From positions 1 through 64,000 of the forward strand of contig JAUUZQ010000003.1 in the NCBI GenBank assembly GCA_030589895.1: a DNA stretch of 64,000 nucleotides. Reading direction: 5' to 3'. The notes under the pieces were generated by a model, which had not been told where the DNA came from, did not search any database, and saw only the letters and a program-made list of their open reading frames with translations. The stretch comes from Bacteroidales bacterium. Lineage in GTDB: Bacteria; Bacteroidota; Bacteroidia; Bacteroidales; GCA-2748055. Below are positions 1 to 8,432 of the stretch, piece by piece. Within the stretch, counting starts at the first letter, position 1. Every line of letters starts with the position of its first letter. The translations under genes were made by a program, and so were the position numbers.

Positions 1-337
1 AACAAGTTATTACAATCTTATCATATCCAGAAACATCCATAGCATCCAGGTGTGCAATAACACTTCCTGCATCAACTTGATGGGCTCCATCGATATGACC
101 AATATTGTTATAATCATCAAGGCTTCTGACATCAATAATATAAACACTTCCGGTAGCATTGGCTGTTTTTACATCAGCTGCAACAATATACTTTGCAATT
201 GCCTCTACATTAATAGGACTGTCTGCAGATTCAAGATACTCTACCAGTACCTCAGATTCATCAACTGTTTTACCACAAGAAACCAGTAAAACAGAAATAG
301 TAAAGATGCTAAGCATCCAAAATTTAGTTTTCGACAT
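1..337 (-). CDS. Rhodanese-like domain lipoprotein (C-terminus beyond left edge)
   Basis: Reading the minus strand from an ATG at 337 gives 112 residues that run off the window. The N-terminus is a lipoprotein signal with lipobox LLVSCG, so the protein should be anchored in the envelope facing the periplasm or outside. The remainder reads as a rhodanese fold: YIIDVRSLDDYNNIGHIDGA is the typical first half, and the last complete codon (4-2) is the Cys of IVITC, the expected catalytic cysteine. Rhodaneses carry sulphur as a persulphide or act as structural sulphur- or redox-related domains; the substrate here is unknown. It lies 58 bp downstream of the multihaem cytochrome gene on the same strand, so the two are probably cotranscribed. 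Family call fairly sure; role in electron transfer is inference from context. Confidence 0.8.
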   Translation of the reverse strand, partial: MSKTKFWMLSIFTISVLLVSCGKTVDESEVLVEYLESADSPINVEAIAKYIVAADVKTANATGSVYIIDVRSLDDYNNIGHIDGAHQVDAGSVIAHLDAMDVSGYDKIVITC

Positions 338-395
338 AATTTTAATCTTTAATAATTGTTAATAAACTTATTTATACTCATGGTTATATTAGCTC

Positions 396-1736
396 CTAGT
401 TAAACCAGCGAGCCGGTAATTTTCCATCAACTGTTATTTTTGCTGTTGCACCAATTTCCCAGTCCAGCAGATCCTCTTCAAACAGGTAAAGCTCTTTATT
501 ATATATAGAATCTCCTTCAACTCTGATATGACATTTTGAAGAGCAATTACCTGATCCCACATCGGTACGTTCAGTAATTTTTAAAATATTATGCGGGGTA
601 GTATAGTTATAGGTAGGGAATACATTAAAATTGGTATAATCGTCAATTCCATATGCCTCCCAGTTATCAGGTGCAGCAAGTGTTCTGCGAACTACAGCAA
701 AATCAAATCCGGGTTTTGAATCTGGTATTGGATTCAATGCAATTTTATAGTCCATATACGAAGGCACCCTGGCACCGTCACCATGTACGTGACAACTACC
801 ACAATTGTTATAGTCCTGCGAATGACAAACCTGACAATTGAAATCTCCTATATGTGTTGAATGATAACTATTAGTTGTTTTCAAACCGGAATGACAATTC
901 TCACATTTTGGCAATTCGCTATATTCATAACGATGAAGCACAGTAGTATCTCCATCTCCATGTAGTTCGGCTCCACTATGACAACTCATACAATCAAAGC
1001 CCCTTTTCGTAAGGTGTACATCAGCTTGTGTCCCTGCAGCAACTCCAAGATATGCATGTCCTCCCCTCGAAGTATGACAGGTTACACATGTATTCAACAT
1101 ATCAGGAACTCTTTTAAAATCATGTCCGTTAGCAAGACCTCCGCCTCCAATTGGCGGACGATTAACGTGACAGTTTCCGCAAGTTCCATGGCAAGTAGCG
1201 CAATTAGCATTGTATCCTTCTATTTGATGGGCTGGTAACATATCAAATTCCTCTGGCCCGGCTAAACCACTTCTCATGGTAACCTTCTGTTTTTGTCCGG
1301 TACCATTATGTAAACTGGAAGCAAAATTGTCAGCAATTTCACCATGACAACCACCGCATTTTTGTTCATACGCAGTAGATGGATGTCTGATAAAACCATC
1401 AGAGTGTGCCACGTCTTTTTCTTCAGTACCATCTATTCCACCATGACAATATGTACAAGAAAGTGTGCCGTGACTCGAATTCTTAAACGATTCATAGCCA
1501 TCACCCGACATATAAACCCTGTCATAAGGTTCATAGTGTGGTGCAGAACCACCACAACCACCGAGTGCGGCAACTGTATCAGGGGTATATACTTCTCTAA
1601 GGTGAACTTTATCAGTATGACAACCCACACAGGAATCAAATTCTGATATTTGATGCTGTGTACATCCAGCAATCAATAATGACAAGGCTCCCAGCATCCC
1701 AACGTATCTCATTCCTCTAATAAATAACTCTAACAT
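396..1736 (-). CDS. Multihaem c-type cytochrome lipoprotein (11 putative haem sites)
   Basis: About 446 residues from the first ATG (1736); three codons upstream there is only a TTG. A short signal ends in a lipobox (LSLLIAGC), so the mature protein is a lipoprotein. I count ten CxxCH haem-binding motifs (CVGCH, CTYCH, CGGCH, CATCH, CGNCH, CVTCH, CMSCH, CENCH, CQVCH, CGSCH) plus one CSSKCH, a CX3CH variant, near the C-terminus. Extra His residues can serve as distal ligands. Such proteins shuttle electrons in or across the envelope in anaerobic or extracellular respiration. No catalytic family (nitrite, tetrathionate or hydroxylamine reductase) is recognisable, so the electron acceptor is unknown. 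It is followed by the rhodanese lipoprotein on the same strand and is divergent from an Fnr-type regulator, with an FNR-like box in between. Confidence 0.9.
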   Translation of the reverse strand: MLELFIRGMRYVGMLGALSLLIAGCTQHQISEFDSCVGCHTDKVHLREVYTPDTVAALGGCGGSAPHYEPYDRVYMSGDGYESFKNSSHGTLSCTYCHGGIDGTEEKDVAHSDGFIRHPSTAYEQKCGGCHGEIADNFASSLHNGTGQKQKVTMRSGLAGPEEFDMLPAHQIEGYNANCATCHGTCGNCHVNRPPIGGGGLANGHDFKRVPDMLNTCVTCHTSRGGHAYLGVAAGTQADVHLTKRGFDCMSCHSGAELHGDGDTTVLHRYEYSELPKCENCHSGLKTTNSYHSTHIGDFNCQVCHSQDYNNCGSCHVHGDGARVPSYMDYKIALNPIPDSKPGFDFAVVRRTLAAPDNWEAYGIDDYTNFNVFPTYNYTTPHNILKITERTDVGSGNCSSKCHIRVEGDSIYNKELYLFEEDLLDWEIGATAKITVDGKLPARWFN

Positions 1737-1865
1737 TCTATTCAAATATTTAATGAAAACTCTCTATCTATTTCAGATTATAAATTTTGCAGATTTCCTC
1801 AAATCTTCCTAAGAATGCAGGATGTTACATACAATGTATTAAATTGATATATACTTTAAAAGTTA

Positions 1866-1879
1866 TTGACATAGATCAA
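1866..1879. promoter_or_regulatory. FNR/CRP-like operator
   Basis: The site reads TTGAC-ATAG-ATCAA, one base away from the classical FNR palindrome TTGAT-N4-ATCAA. It is in the divergent region between the multihaem cytochrome (start 1736) and the Crp/Fnr regulator (start 1927). Its centre lies about 38 bp upstream of the transcription start implied by the TATCTTTG element at 1899-1906, close to a class II activator position. The position could therefore serve autoregulation of the regulator and control of the cytochrome. Binding is inferred. Confidence 0.55.
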
Positions 1880-1898
1880 TTAATTTTTTGATTTTTAC

Positions 1899-1906
1899 TA
1901 TCTTTG
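1899..1906 (+). promoter_or_regulatory. Bacteroidota -7 element for the Crp/Fnr gene
   Basis: TATCTTTG matches the Bacteroidota TAnnTTTG consensus exactly. No good -33 TTTG lies at the usual spacing, which fits a promoter that depends on an activator at the FNR-like box upstream. The leader would be only about 17 nt and begins next to the AAGGAG ribosome binding site at 1911-1916. Confidence 0.5.
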
Positions 1907-1926
1907 GCCAAAGGAGAACAAGCAAG

Positions 1927-2622
1927 ATGAAAAAGAGAAACGAATTTTCGGGGTGCACTATAAGTTCTTATGAAGGCAGTTGTCTGGATAAGCTTTCTGA
2001 AGATGAAAAACAATTGATTGAAAATCATTCTGTTAAAATAAAATACAAAAAAGGTGAGGTCATTTGTAAACAGGGAGGATTTGTTTCGCAGGTGATGTTA
2101 ATGAACAAGGGATTGGCAAAGGTATATATTGATAATGGTACAAATTCTTTGCTATTACGTATGATTCCAAATGGAAGCCTGATCGGATTGTCCTCTGTCT
2201 CTGAAGCGTATCCAACGTTCCCTTATTCTGCGATGACATATGTCGATTCTGAAATCATTCAAATCGATGTGAAAATCTTCAGAAAACTAATAGCACAAAA
2301 TACAGAATTTGCCAAAGAAATCATCAATATACTAAGTTCCAATAGCATACAAATTTATGGTCGTTTCTTCTGTCTCACATATAAACAGGCATACGGTCGC
2401 CTGGCCGATATAATCCTTTGCCTGTCTGACAAGATTTTTATGAAGGAGAATTTCAATTTACCACTTTCAAGAAAGGATATAGCAGAATTGTCTGGAATGA
2501 GTTCTGAGACAGTGGTGAGAATGCTTAAAAAATTCAATGAGGAAGGACTCATCAAAATGAACGGGAAGCACCTTGAAGTACTGGATGCAGACAGCCTTCA
2601 GAGGATAAGTGATACAGGATAG
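1927..2622 (+). CDS. Crp/Fnr family transcriptional regulator
   Basis: 231 residues from ATG 1927, chosen over an in-frame TTG at 1888 because AAGGAG lies 10 nt upstream of the ATG. Residues about 30-125 form the cyclic-nucleotide-binding-type effector domain (KYKKGEVICKQG). Residues about 160-225 form the winged helix, with recognition helix around LSGMSSETVVRMLKKF, typical of Crp/Fnr proteins. Two cysteines near the N-terminus (Cys10, Cys19) plus Cys in VICKQG and FFCLTY could ligate an iron-sulphur cluster or act as a redox switch, but the spacing differs from E. coli FNR (Cys20/23/29/122). It is divergent from the multihaem cytochrome, which makes oxygen or redox control of that gene likely. 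Family certain; effector unknown. Confidence 0.9.
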   Translation: MKKRNEFSGCTISSYEGSCLDKLSEDEKQLIENHSVKIKYKKGEVICKQGGFVSQVMLMNKGLAKVYIDNGTNSLLLRMIPNGSLIGLSSVSEAYPTFPYSAMTYVDSEIIQIDVKIFRKLIAQNTEFAKEIINILSSNSIQIYGRFFCLTYKQAYGRLADIILCLSDKIFMKENFNLPLSRKDIAELSGMSSETVVRMLKKFNEEGLIKMNGKHLEVLDADSLQRISDTG

Positions 2623-2710
2623 GCAGTTTGATGCTCTGAATTCTTAGTCCCATTCAACAATAATTGATATCAAGTATTTAAACGAAAAAAGAAATTCAAG
2701 TAAATATCAA

Positions 2711-3514
2711 ATGTACACCATGACAAAAACTATTACTTTTTTAACCGGATTATCAATTTTTCTTTTTATCGGATGTAATAATTCTGATAATAATGAGGCA
2801 AAGAAAGATGCTGATTGCTGCTCTGAAAAAACTTCTGAGCAATTAGTTCTCAATACCTTAACCAAGGAGGAGACAGCAAATGGCTGGACTCTGTTATTCG
2901 ATGGAGAAACAACAGCAGGTTGGAGAGGATTCAAACTGGATCAGTTTCCTGATAAGGGGTGGCGTGCAGTTGATGGCGCACTAATGATCGAGTATTCCGG
3001 AACTGGTGAGGCAGGATATGCAGGTGATATTATAACGGAAAAAGCCTATGGAAATTTTGACCTCAAGATAGATTGGAAAATTTCTCCAGGTGGAAATAGT
3101 GGAATTTTGCTAAATGTGATTGAGTCTGACAAATACTCAGCAACATGGCATACGGCTCATGAAATTCAAGTGATTGATGATTTTGGCTATGATGCCGTCC
3201 ACAACTATGTAATGAATGTGCGTCAGATATCCGGTGCTTACTATGATATGTATACACCAAAACGTGCCGCAGCCAATGTGCAGGGGAAATGGAACAATGC
3301 CAGAATCAGAATGGAAAACGGACATCTTCAACACTGGCTGAATGAAGTGCTTGTAATTGATGCACAATTATGGACACCTGAATGGGAAGAACGGGTATCA
3401 AAAAGCAAGTTCCATGTATATCCGGATTTTGGTTTGGCAAAAGAGGGACATATCGGACTTCAGGACCATGGTCAGCAGGTTTGGTATCGCAATATTCGGA
3501 TTAAAGAGTTGTAA
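2711..3514 (+). CDS. DUF1080 (3-keto-disaccharide hydrolase-like) lipoprotein
   Basis: 267 residues, starting at ATG 2711 or 2720. The N-terminal hydrophobic segment ends in IGC, a lipobox. From about residue 55 the protein has the DUF1080 jelly-roll signature: GWTLLFDGETTAGWRGF, then DFLIDW-like strands, SGILLNV, and the C-terminal HIGLQDHGQQVWYRNIRIKEL. Family members include glycoside hydrolases that cleave 3-keto-glycosides and concanavalin-like binding proteins; the substrate cannot be told from sequence. It stands alone between the Fnr-type regulator (same strand, about 90 bp upstream) and an unknown secreted protein. It is one of three DUF1080 lipoproteins in the window (others at 6859 and 15201), and they are clearly diverged from each other. 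Confidence 0.85.
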   Translation: MYTMTKTITFLTGLSIFLFIGCNNSDNNEAKKDADCCSEKTSEQLVLNTLTKEETANGWTLLFDGETTAGWRGFKLDQFPDKGWRAVDGALMIEYSGTGEAGYAGDIITEKAYGNFDLKIDWKISPGGNSGILLNVIESDKYSATWHTAHEIQVIDDFGYDAVHNYVMNVRQISGAYYDMYTPKRAAANVQGKWNNARIRMENGHLQHWLNEVLVIDAQLWTPEWEERVSKSKFHVYPDFGLAKEGHIGLQDHGQQVWYRNIRIKEL

Positions 3515-3644
3515 AGAAAAAACCATTAGCCTTTTTTGGGATAATTCCCTTTAAGAAAAGTCATCACTATTATATATCTATGTCTGATGTGAATAGCGCA
3601 ATCTCTGTTCAAACTAATGTTCTTAAACAGAGAAGGATGTAACT

Positions 3645-3676
3645 ATAGTATTTTCAATTAATTTTGAAAATACTAT
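3645..3676. repeat. 13-bp perfect inverted repeat upstream of unknown gene
   Basis: Arms ATAGTATTTTCAA (3645-3657) and TTGAAAATACTAT (3664-3676) flank a 6-nt AATT-rich centre. The element ends 18 bp before the ATG at 3695. It is too AT-rich and lacks a following T-tract on the plus strand, so it may be an operator or a leader hairpin rather than a terminator. Confidence 0.5.
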
Positions 3677-3694
3677 CTTAAAACTTAAATTAAA

Positions 3695-4570
3695 ATGAAA
3701 CCACTTCTATTTAGAACTCTCCTGTTACTTATACTTGTTTCAGGAAATAGTCTTTTCGCACAACAATCTGATACTATAACTACAACTTCTCAAGATTCTG
3801 AAAAATCTATTATTACTAAAAATGATGGGACAGTGTATATCGGTGTAATTCTGGAACAAGATGAAAGAGAAGTAATGATTCTGACAGAGTCAATTGGAAG
3901 ATTATACATCCCAAAACATGAAATTCAATCTATTGAGCTTATTAGTGAAACAGATTATAGAAAAGGAAAATACTTAGGTGATAATTTATATGCCACCCGA
4001 TATTTTCTCACCACAAACGGACTTCCCATGAAAAAGGGAGACAGCTATGGACTATTACACCTTTATGGAGCTGAATACCAGGTTGCATTAGACGAAACAG
4101 TAACAATGGGAATAATGACCTCCTGGCTTGGAGCTCCAATAATTGGATCTATGAAATTCTCAATTGCCGGCACTGAGAACCTGAATTTTGCCCTGGGTGT
4201 ACTTGTGGGGACTGGGGGCTGGGCCTCATTTGCATCCCTTGGTGGATTGGCTTATGGATCAATGACATTTGGAGACAATCAGAAAAATATTACTCTCTCA
4301 GCAGGATATATTGGAGCATCATTTGAAGGAGATTCATTTTCAGGACCTCTTTTCTCAATGGCAGGAATTGCCAAATTGAATGATAAAGTCACCTTTGTTG
4401 GAGACTCATTTTTCTATATAAACCAGGATTTTGCTGCATTAGTGGTACCAGGCTTAAGATTCAAAAGGCAAAACAAAGGTGCTTTTCAATTTGGATTAGG
4501 CGGACTATTTGCTGGTGGTGATATCATACCCGTTCCAATTCCAATACTCTCCTGGTTTGTAAAGATTTAA
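3695..4570 (+). CDS. Secreted or outer-membrane protein of unknown function
   Basis: 291 residues with a clear signal peptide (about 1-22, ending SLFAQQ). Residues about 38-85 resemble a small Sm-like beta-barrel module common in Bacteroidota secreted proteins (NDGTVYIGVILEQDEREVMI, then GRLYIPKHEIQSIEL). The rest alternates short hydrophobic and glycine-rich strands (GVLVGTGGWASFASLGGLAY), compatible with a small outer-membrane barrel or a membrane-associated beta protein. No enzyme motif is visible. It precedes the ABC exporter pair by about 65 bp on the same strand; coupling is possible but unproven. A 13-bp inverted repeat lies directly upstream. I do not recognise the family beyond this. 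Confidence 0.65.
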   Translation: MKPLLFRTLLLLILVSGNSLFAQQSDTITTTSQDSEKSIITKNDGTVYIGVILEQDEREVMILTESIGRLYIPKHEIQSIELISETDYRKGKYLGDNLYATRYFLTTNGLPMKKGDSYGLLHLYGAEYQVALDETVTMGIMTSWLGAPIIGSMKFSIAGTENLNFALGVLVGTGGWASFASLGGLAYGSMTFGDNQKNITLSAGYIGASFEGDSFSGPLFSMAGIAKLNDKVTFVGDSFFYINQDFAALVVPGLRFKRQNKGAFQFGLGGLFAGGDIIPVPIPILSWFVKI

Positions 4571-4636
4571 TTTCGAAAAACTTATTCTCAGCCATAATCT
4601 ATATATTCGATTCTTAAACAGAAAAATAGTTTGAAA

Positions 4637-5548
4637 ATGAATACTATTGAACTGAAAAATATTACCAAAACTTTTGGGTCGCTTGTTGCTGTAAACGACC
4701 TTAGCCTAAATGTACCCAAAGGAAGTATCTATGGTTTTATAGGCCCAAATGGCTCTGGAAAAACCACCACAATCAGGATGATTATGAAAATCCTGTATGC
4801 TGATTCCGGAAGCATATTATTGAATGGAAAACAGCATGAGTCTCTGCGACTTAATAATATAGGCTACTTACCTGAAGAACGGGGGCTATATAAGAAAATG
4901 AAGGTGAAAGATGTACTTATGTTTCATGGCGAACTAAACAATGGAACTGATCTGCCTGCGAAGATCGAAAAATGGCTTTCACATTTTGACCTAAGTAAAT
5001 TCTCCAACAAGAAGGTGGAGACTCTCAGTAAAGGCATGACGCAAAAATTGCAATTTATTGCCACCATTCTAAATGACCCGGAGATTATTATTCTTGATGA
5101 ACCTTTTGGGGGGCTGGATCCTGTTAATGCGGAGCTATTAAAAGATGCCATACTTGACATGCAAAAAAGAGGAGCAACAATAATATTCAGCACACACGAT
5201 ATGAGTATGGCAGAAAAGATGTGCGACCAGATTTTTATGATTTACAAAGGGGAAAAAGTGCTGGACGGAACCCTTCAATCAATTCAGGATCAGTTTGGCA
5301 CAGATACAATCAGACTTCAGACTGAGATGGGGGCTGAAGCGCTTGAAGGAATTGAAGGGATAGAAAGAATCAATAATTATGGCAAGCAACAGGAGTTGCG
5401 TCTTTCTCAAAATATTGATCATCAAAAGATACTGTCACTTATAATGAAAAAAACAGCTGTCTTAAAATTTGAAATTACCAAGCCATCGCTTAATGATATA
5501 TTTATCCGAATAGCATCACCGGAAAGAAAGGAGGCAGAAAATGAATAA
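4637..5548 (+). CDS. ABC transporter ATP-binding protein (NatA-like)
   Basis: 303 residues from ATG 4637 (an in-frame TTG lies two codons upstream). Walker A is GPNGSGKTT (about residue 36), the signature loop is LSKGMTQK, Walker B is IIILDEPFGGLDP, and the switch histidine is in STHDM. The C-terminal about 75 residues look like the DUF4162 extension found in NatA/DrrA-type exporter ATPases. It energises the permease encoded next, whose ATG overlaps this gene's end by 8 bp, indicating translational coupling. Substrates of this class include sodium ions, antibiotics and peptides; none can be chosen here. Confidence 0.93.
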   Translation: MNTIELKNITKTFGSLVAVNDLSLNVPKGSIYGFIGPNGSGKTTTIRMIMKILYADSGSILLNGKQHESLRLNNIGYLPEERGLYKKMKVKDVLMFHGELNNGTDLPAKIEKWLSHFDLSKFSNKKVETLSKGMTQKLQFIATILNDPEIIILDEPFGGLDPVNAELLKDAILDMQKRGATIIFSTHDMSMAEKMCDQIFMIYKGEKVLDGTLQSIQDQFGTDTIRLQTEMGAEALEGIEGIERINNYGKQQELRLSQNIDHQKILSLIMKKTAVLKFEITKPSLNDIFIRIASPERKEAENE

Positions 5549-6857
5549 AATCTGGATACTTTTCAAAAGAGAATACAAAGCTGCTGTAAAAACAAAAAGC
5601 TTTATCATTAGTCTTTTGCTTGTTCCCATCATGATGGGAGGAAGTCTTGCCGTTATATTTATTATGGAAGATAATCAGGATACTACAGATACACATATTG
5701 TTATATTGGACCATTCCGGACTGGTAGAAGGAATGCTTACTGAAAAGGCAAAACTGAGAAATAAAAATGAGATATTTAATCCAGAAACAGGAGAACAGTT
5801 CCTGCCTGCTTATATACTTGAATTTATCTCCCCTGATCTAAACAATTCTTTTGACCAAAAGCTGGAGTTATCCGAAAAGATTCGGACTAAAGATGTTCAT
5901 GCATTCATTGAAATAGGAAAAGATGTGTTGCACCCCGGAGAATGGACAGAAGATGACTTTATCAGATACTATTCTGAACACACTTTTATGGATAATGCCC
6001 GAGATTGGGTTTCAAATTCAATAAATAATTTTTTACGGGAGCAGCGGGGGGAAGCCCTGAATCTGGATAAAGATGTTTCAAAAGAGCTGATGGCATGGAT
6101 TCGTATTGAAGGCATGGGCCTTGTTGATATTGATAAAAAAACGGGGGAACAACAGGAAGCTGAAAAGACCAGTGAAATACAATCTTTCCTGGTGCCATAT
6201 ATCATACTTATGCTCATGTTTATGCTGACAATGATGAGCGCAATACCCTTACTAACTGCAGTAATGGAAGAAAAATCAGAACGCATTGCTGAGGTATTAT
6301 TAGGATCCATTACACCATTCCAATTTATGATGGGTAAAGTATTGGGAGGAATTGGAATTAGTCTGACAACTGCATCAGTATACATAGGAGGAGGTATTGC
6401 CATTGCTAATTTCACAGGTTCTGCATCAATTATTCCTTATGATATACTTCCGTGGTTCTTTGTATACGTCATCTTTTTTGTCCTCATGGTGGGATCTGGA
6501 ATGGCAGCTTTAGGGGCTACATGCAACGATAATAAAGATGCACAATCAGTCCAGTTTCCAGCCATGCTTCCGGTGATACTTCCTATGTTTCTGATTATGC
6601 CTATAATTCAAAATCCATCAGGAACTCTTGCAACCACCCTATCGCTGATACCACCATTTACACCTACTATCATGATGGTTAGAATGGCTACACCAGTCAC
6701 CATACCTCTCTGGCAGCCAATTTTAGGATTGGTACTGGTTATTTTATTTACGCTGTTTACGATCTGGGTTGGAGCGCGGGTATTCAGGACTGCTATTCTG
6801 ATTCAAGGTCAGAAACCATCAATGAAAAACCTGATCAAATATGCCTTTCGGGGTTGA
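5541..6857 (+). CDS. ABC-2 type permease (NatB-like)
   Basis: 438 residues. One N-terminal membrane helix (SFIISLLLVPIMMGGSLAVI) is followed by a large periplasmic domain of about 170 residues, then a cluster of about five helices from residue 215 on (FLVPYIILMLMFMLTMM; FVYVIFFVLMVGSG; MLPVILPMFLIMPII; ILGLVLVILFTLFTIW). This is the layout of ABC-2 exporters such as NatB. The conserved MEEKSERIAEVLLGSITPFQFMMGK segment, given here by its start MEEKSER and end FMMGK, follows the first helix of the cluster. The start codon overlaps the ATPase gene, so the two form one exporter. The gene ends 1 bp before the convergent DUF1080 gene. Confidence 0.92.
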   Translation: MNKIWILFKREYKAAVKTKSFIISLLLVPIMMGGSLAVIFIMEDNQDTTDTHIVILDHSGLVEGMLTEKAKLRNKNEIFNPETGEQFLPAYILEFISPDLNNSFDQKLELSEKIRTKDVHAFIEIGKDVLHPGEWTEDDFIRYYSEHTFMDNARDWVSNSINNFLREQRGEALNLDKDVSKELMAWIRIEGMGLVDIDKKTGEQQEAEKTSEIQSFLVPYIILMLMFMLTMMSAIPLLTAVMEEKSERIAEVLLGSITPFQFMMGKVLGGIGISLTTASVYIGGGIAIANFTGSASIIPYDILPWFFVYVIFFVLMVGSGMAALGATCNDNKDAQSVQFPAMLPVILPMFLIMPIIQNPSGTLATTLSLIPPFTPTIMMVRMATPVTIPLWQPILGLVLVILFTLFTIWVGARVFRTAILIQGQKPSMKNLIKYAFRG

Positions 6858-6858
6858 T

Positions 6859-7608
6859 TTATAGTTCGCTGATCCTTATGTTTCTGAATTGAACGAGCGA
6901 AGGAGGACCTGTCCATTCTCCATCTCTCTTACTTCCATGATGTTGGAGTGCAATAGCTCCCTTTTCAGGAAGTCCGGGTAACTCAACATTTTCAATAATT
7001 CTAAGCCCATTCAAATCGATTGTTAAATAGCTACCTACCACTTCAATCCTGAAGGTATTCCATTCACCAATATTGTTGTCAGCATTAAGATTTGGTGTAA
7101 CACCACTTCTTACTTCAGCAGGCATGTTTTTATCATTTCTATATCCATAAACTTCACCAGAACCAATAGGCCAACACCAAATATTTACCTGTGATTTACT
7201 ACTACCCCTTAGATAAATTCCTGAATCTGAATCCGGAATCACAATCTTAATCACTTTTCCATTTTCATCAAGCTTATGAAGTCCGCTTGGTAATATAATC
7301 GGAACTCCCCGGTTCTTAAATGGAGTCTCCTTAATTCTCCAATCAACATAAAGAATAAAATCTTCATATTCCTTTTCACTCCATAAATTTTTATCTCCTT
7401 CTGACTCTGACTCTGCATCATAATCAATAACACCATCCAGAATTTTCCAATGGCCATTGTCACCGATGGGAACCTTCCAATTGGTAAAATCTTCACCGTT
7501 AAAAAGAGATACAAAATTCTCTTCACTGTTTGTTGGCTGATTTGCAGTTTGGCAACTAACTGCCGTGCTCAAGATTAATCCAAGGATAATAAATGTCTGG
7601 TACTTCAT
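6859..7608 (-). CDS. DUF1080 lipoprotein, second copy
   Basis: 249 residues from ATG 7608; an upstream in-frame extension is rejected because only this start places a signal and lipobox (LSTAVSC) at the N-terminus. The DUF1080 fold is visible as FVSLFNGEDFTNWKVP near residue 34, then LYVDWRI, GIYLRGSSKSQVNIW and the terminal GAIALQHHGSKRDGEW...FRNIRISEL. The GIYLRG and FRNI motifs are those of the 3-keto-disaccharide hydrolase family, so a role in sugar-derivative breakdown at the cell surface is plausible. It is convergent with the ABC permease gene (1 bp between stops) and divergent from upp. Confidence 0.87.
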   Translation of the reverse strand: MKYQTFIILGLILSTAVSCQTANQPTNSEENFVSLFNGEDFTNWKVPIGDNGHWKILDGVIDYDAESESEGDKNLWSEKEYEDFILYVDWRIKETPFKNRGVPIILPSGLHKLDENGKVIKIVIPDSDSGIYLRGSSKSQVNIWCWPIGSGEVYGYRNDKNMPAEVRSGVTPNLNADNNIGEWNTFRIEVVGSYLTIDLNGLRIIENVELPGLPEKGAIALQHHGSKRDGEWTGPPSLVQFRNIRISEL

Positions 7609-7706
7609 AATATATGTATTAGGTAATGAAAAGCTTAGAAAATTACGGCTTAAGATATATGATTTATACGCTAATTGCAATTTTCCATTGGCTCATCTTA
7701 GCCCTG

Positions 7707-7757
7707 TTACATTGTTGCATTAACTCATTGTCGCATTATCACATTGTCGCATTATTA
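7707..7757. repeat. CATTGTCG-type simple repeat, copy 1
   Basis: Degenerate tandem of CATTGTYGCATT words with short TTAACT and ATCA spacers, ending about 30 bp before the upp start codon. The same words recur upstream of the tricorn-like protease and the third DUF1080 gene. Confidence 0.75.
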
Positions 7758-7787
7758 ATTACCTTTAATCCAGAAACACTTCATACC

Positions 7788-8408
7788 ATGCTACACGTAC
7801 TACAACATCCCCTGATAAATCACAAATTAACGCAAATCCGTCGCAAGGAAACTGGTACGAAAGACTTCCGCGAGGCGCTGGATGAGATAGCCGGATTGAT
7901 GGCCTATGAGATCACCAGGGATTTGCCAAGCAAACAAATAGAGATTGAGACTCCTATAAGACTTTGCTCTGCAGAAGAACTGGCAAAAGAAATTGTATTG
8001 GTTCCTATTCTCAGGGCAGGCCTTGGAATGGTAGATGGTATTACCGACTTAATTCCTACTGCAAAAGTAGGACATGTGGGAATGTACCGCGACCATAAAA
8101 CGCTGGAACCAAAGGAGTACTATGCAAAATTACCACCAAACACACCCGATGCAGTAGTAATGGTATTGGATCCTATGCTTGCAACGGGAGGGAGTGCTTC
8201 AGCCACTATTACTTACCTAAAAAGTCAGGGGGCAATTCAAATTAAACTGGTCTGTATTGTTGGCGCCCCGGAAGGAGTAAAACGAATTGAAACCGAACAT
8301 CCCGATGTCGATATCTTTCTGGCTGCGCTGGATGAAAAGCTTAATGAAAAAGGATATATCGTACCGGGATTAGGTGATGCCGGGGATCGGTTGTTTGGGA
8401 CAAAGTAA
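7788..8408 (+). CDS. upp: Uracil phosphoribosyltransferase
   Basis: 206 residues. The open frame extends 54 codons upstream, but the extension runs through the simple repeat and the homologous N-terminus is [18 protein letters not shown], so ATG 7788 is chosen. The enzyme converts uracil plus PRPP to UMP and pyrophosphate in pyrimidine salvage. Visible motifs: PILRAGLGM for the uracil/PRPP region, the PRPP loop [16 protein letters not shown], and the terminal [11 protein letters not shown] characteristic of Upp. Length matches the usual 208-210. The gene stands alone, divergent from a DUF1080 gene and convergent with the MDR oxidoreductase 24 bp downstream. Confidence 0.96.
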   Translation: MLHVLQHPLINHKLTQIRRKETGTKDFREALDEIAGLMAYEITRDLPSKQIEIETPIRLCSAEELAKEIVLVPILRAGLGMVDGITDLIPTAKVGHVGMYRDHKTLEPKEYYAKLPPNTPDAVVMVLDPMLATGGSASATITYLKSQGAIQIKLVCIVGAPEGVKRIETEHPDVDIFLAALDEKLNEKGYIVPGLGDAGDRLFGTK

Positions 8409-8432
8409 TTTGGCTTATGTATCTCGACACAC

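Noticed and set aside
50-362. Plus-strand open frames at the left edge
   Set aside because: They lie opposite a clear rhodanese lipoprotein reading frame.
1888-1926. TTG start of the Crp/Fnr gene
   Set aside because: It overlaps the promoter -7 element and the ribosome binding site lies downstream of it.
7626-7787. N-terminal extension of upp
   Set aside because: The extension runs through the simple repeat and has no homology to the enzyme; ATG 7788 matches the family start.
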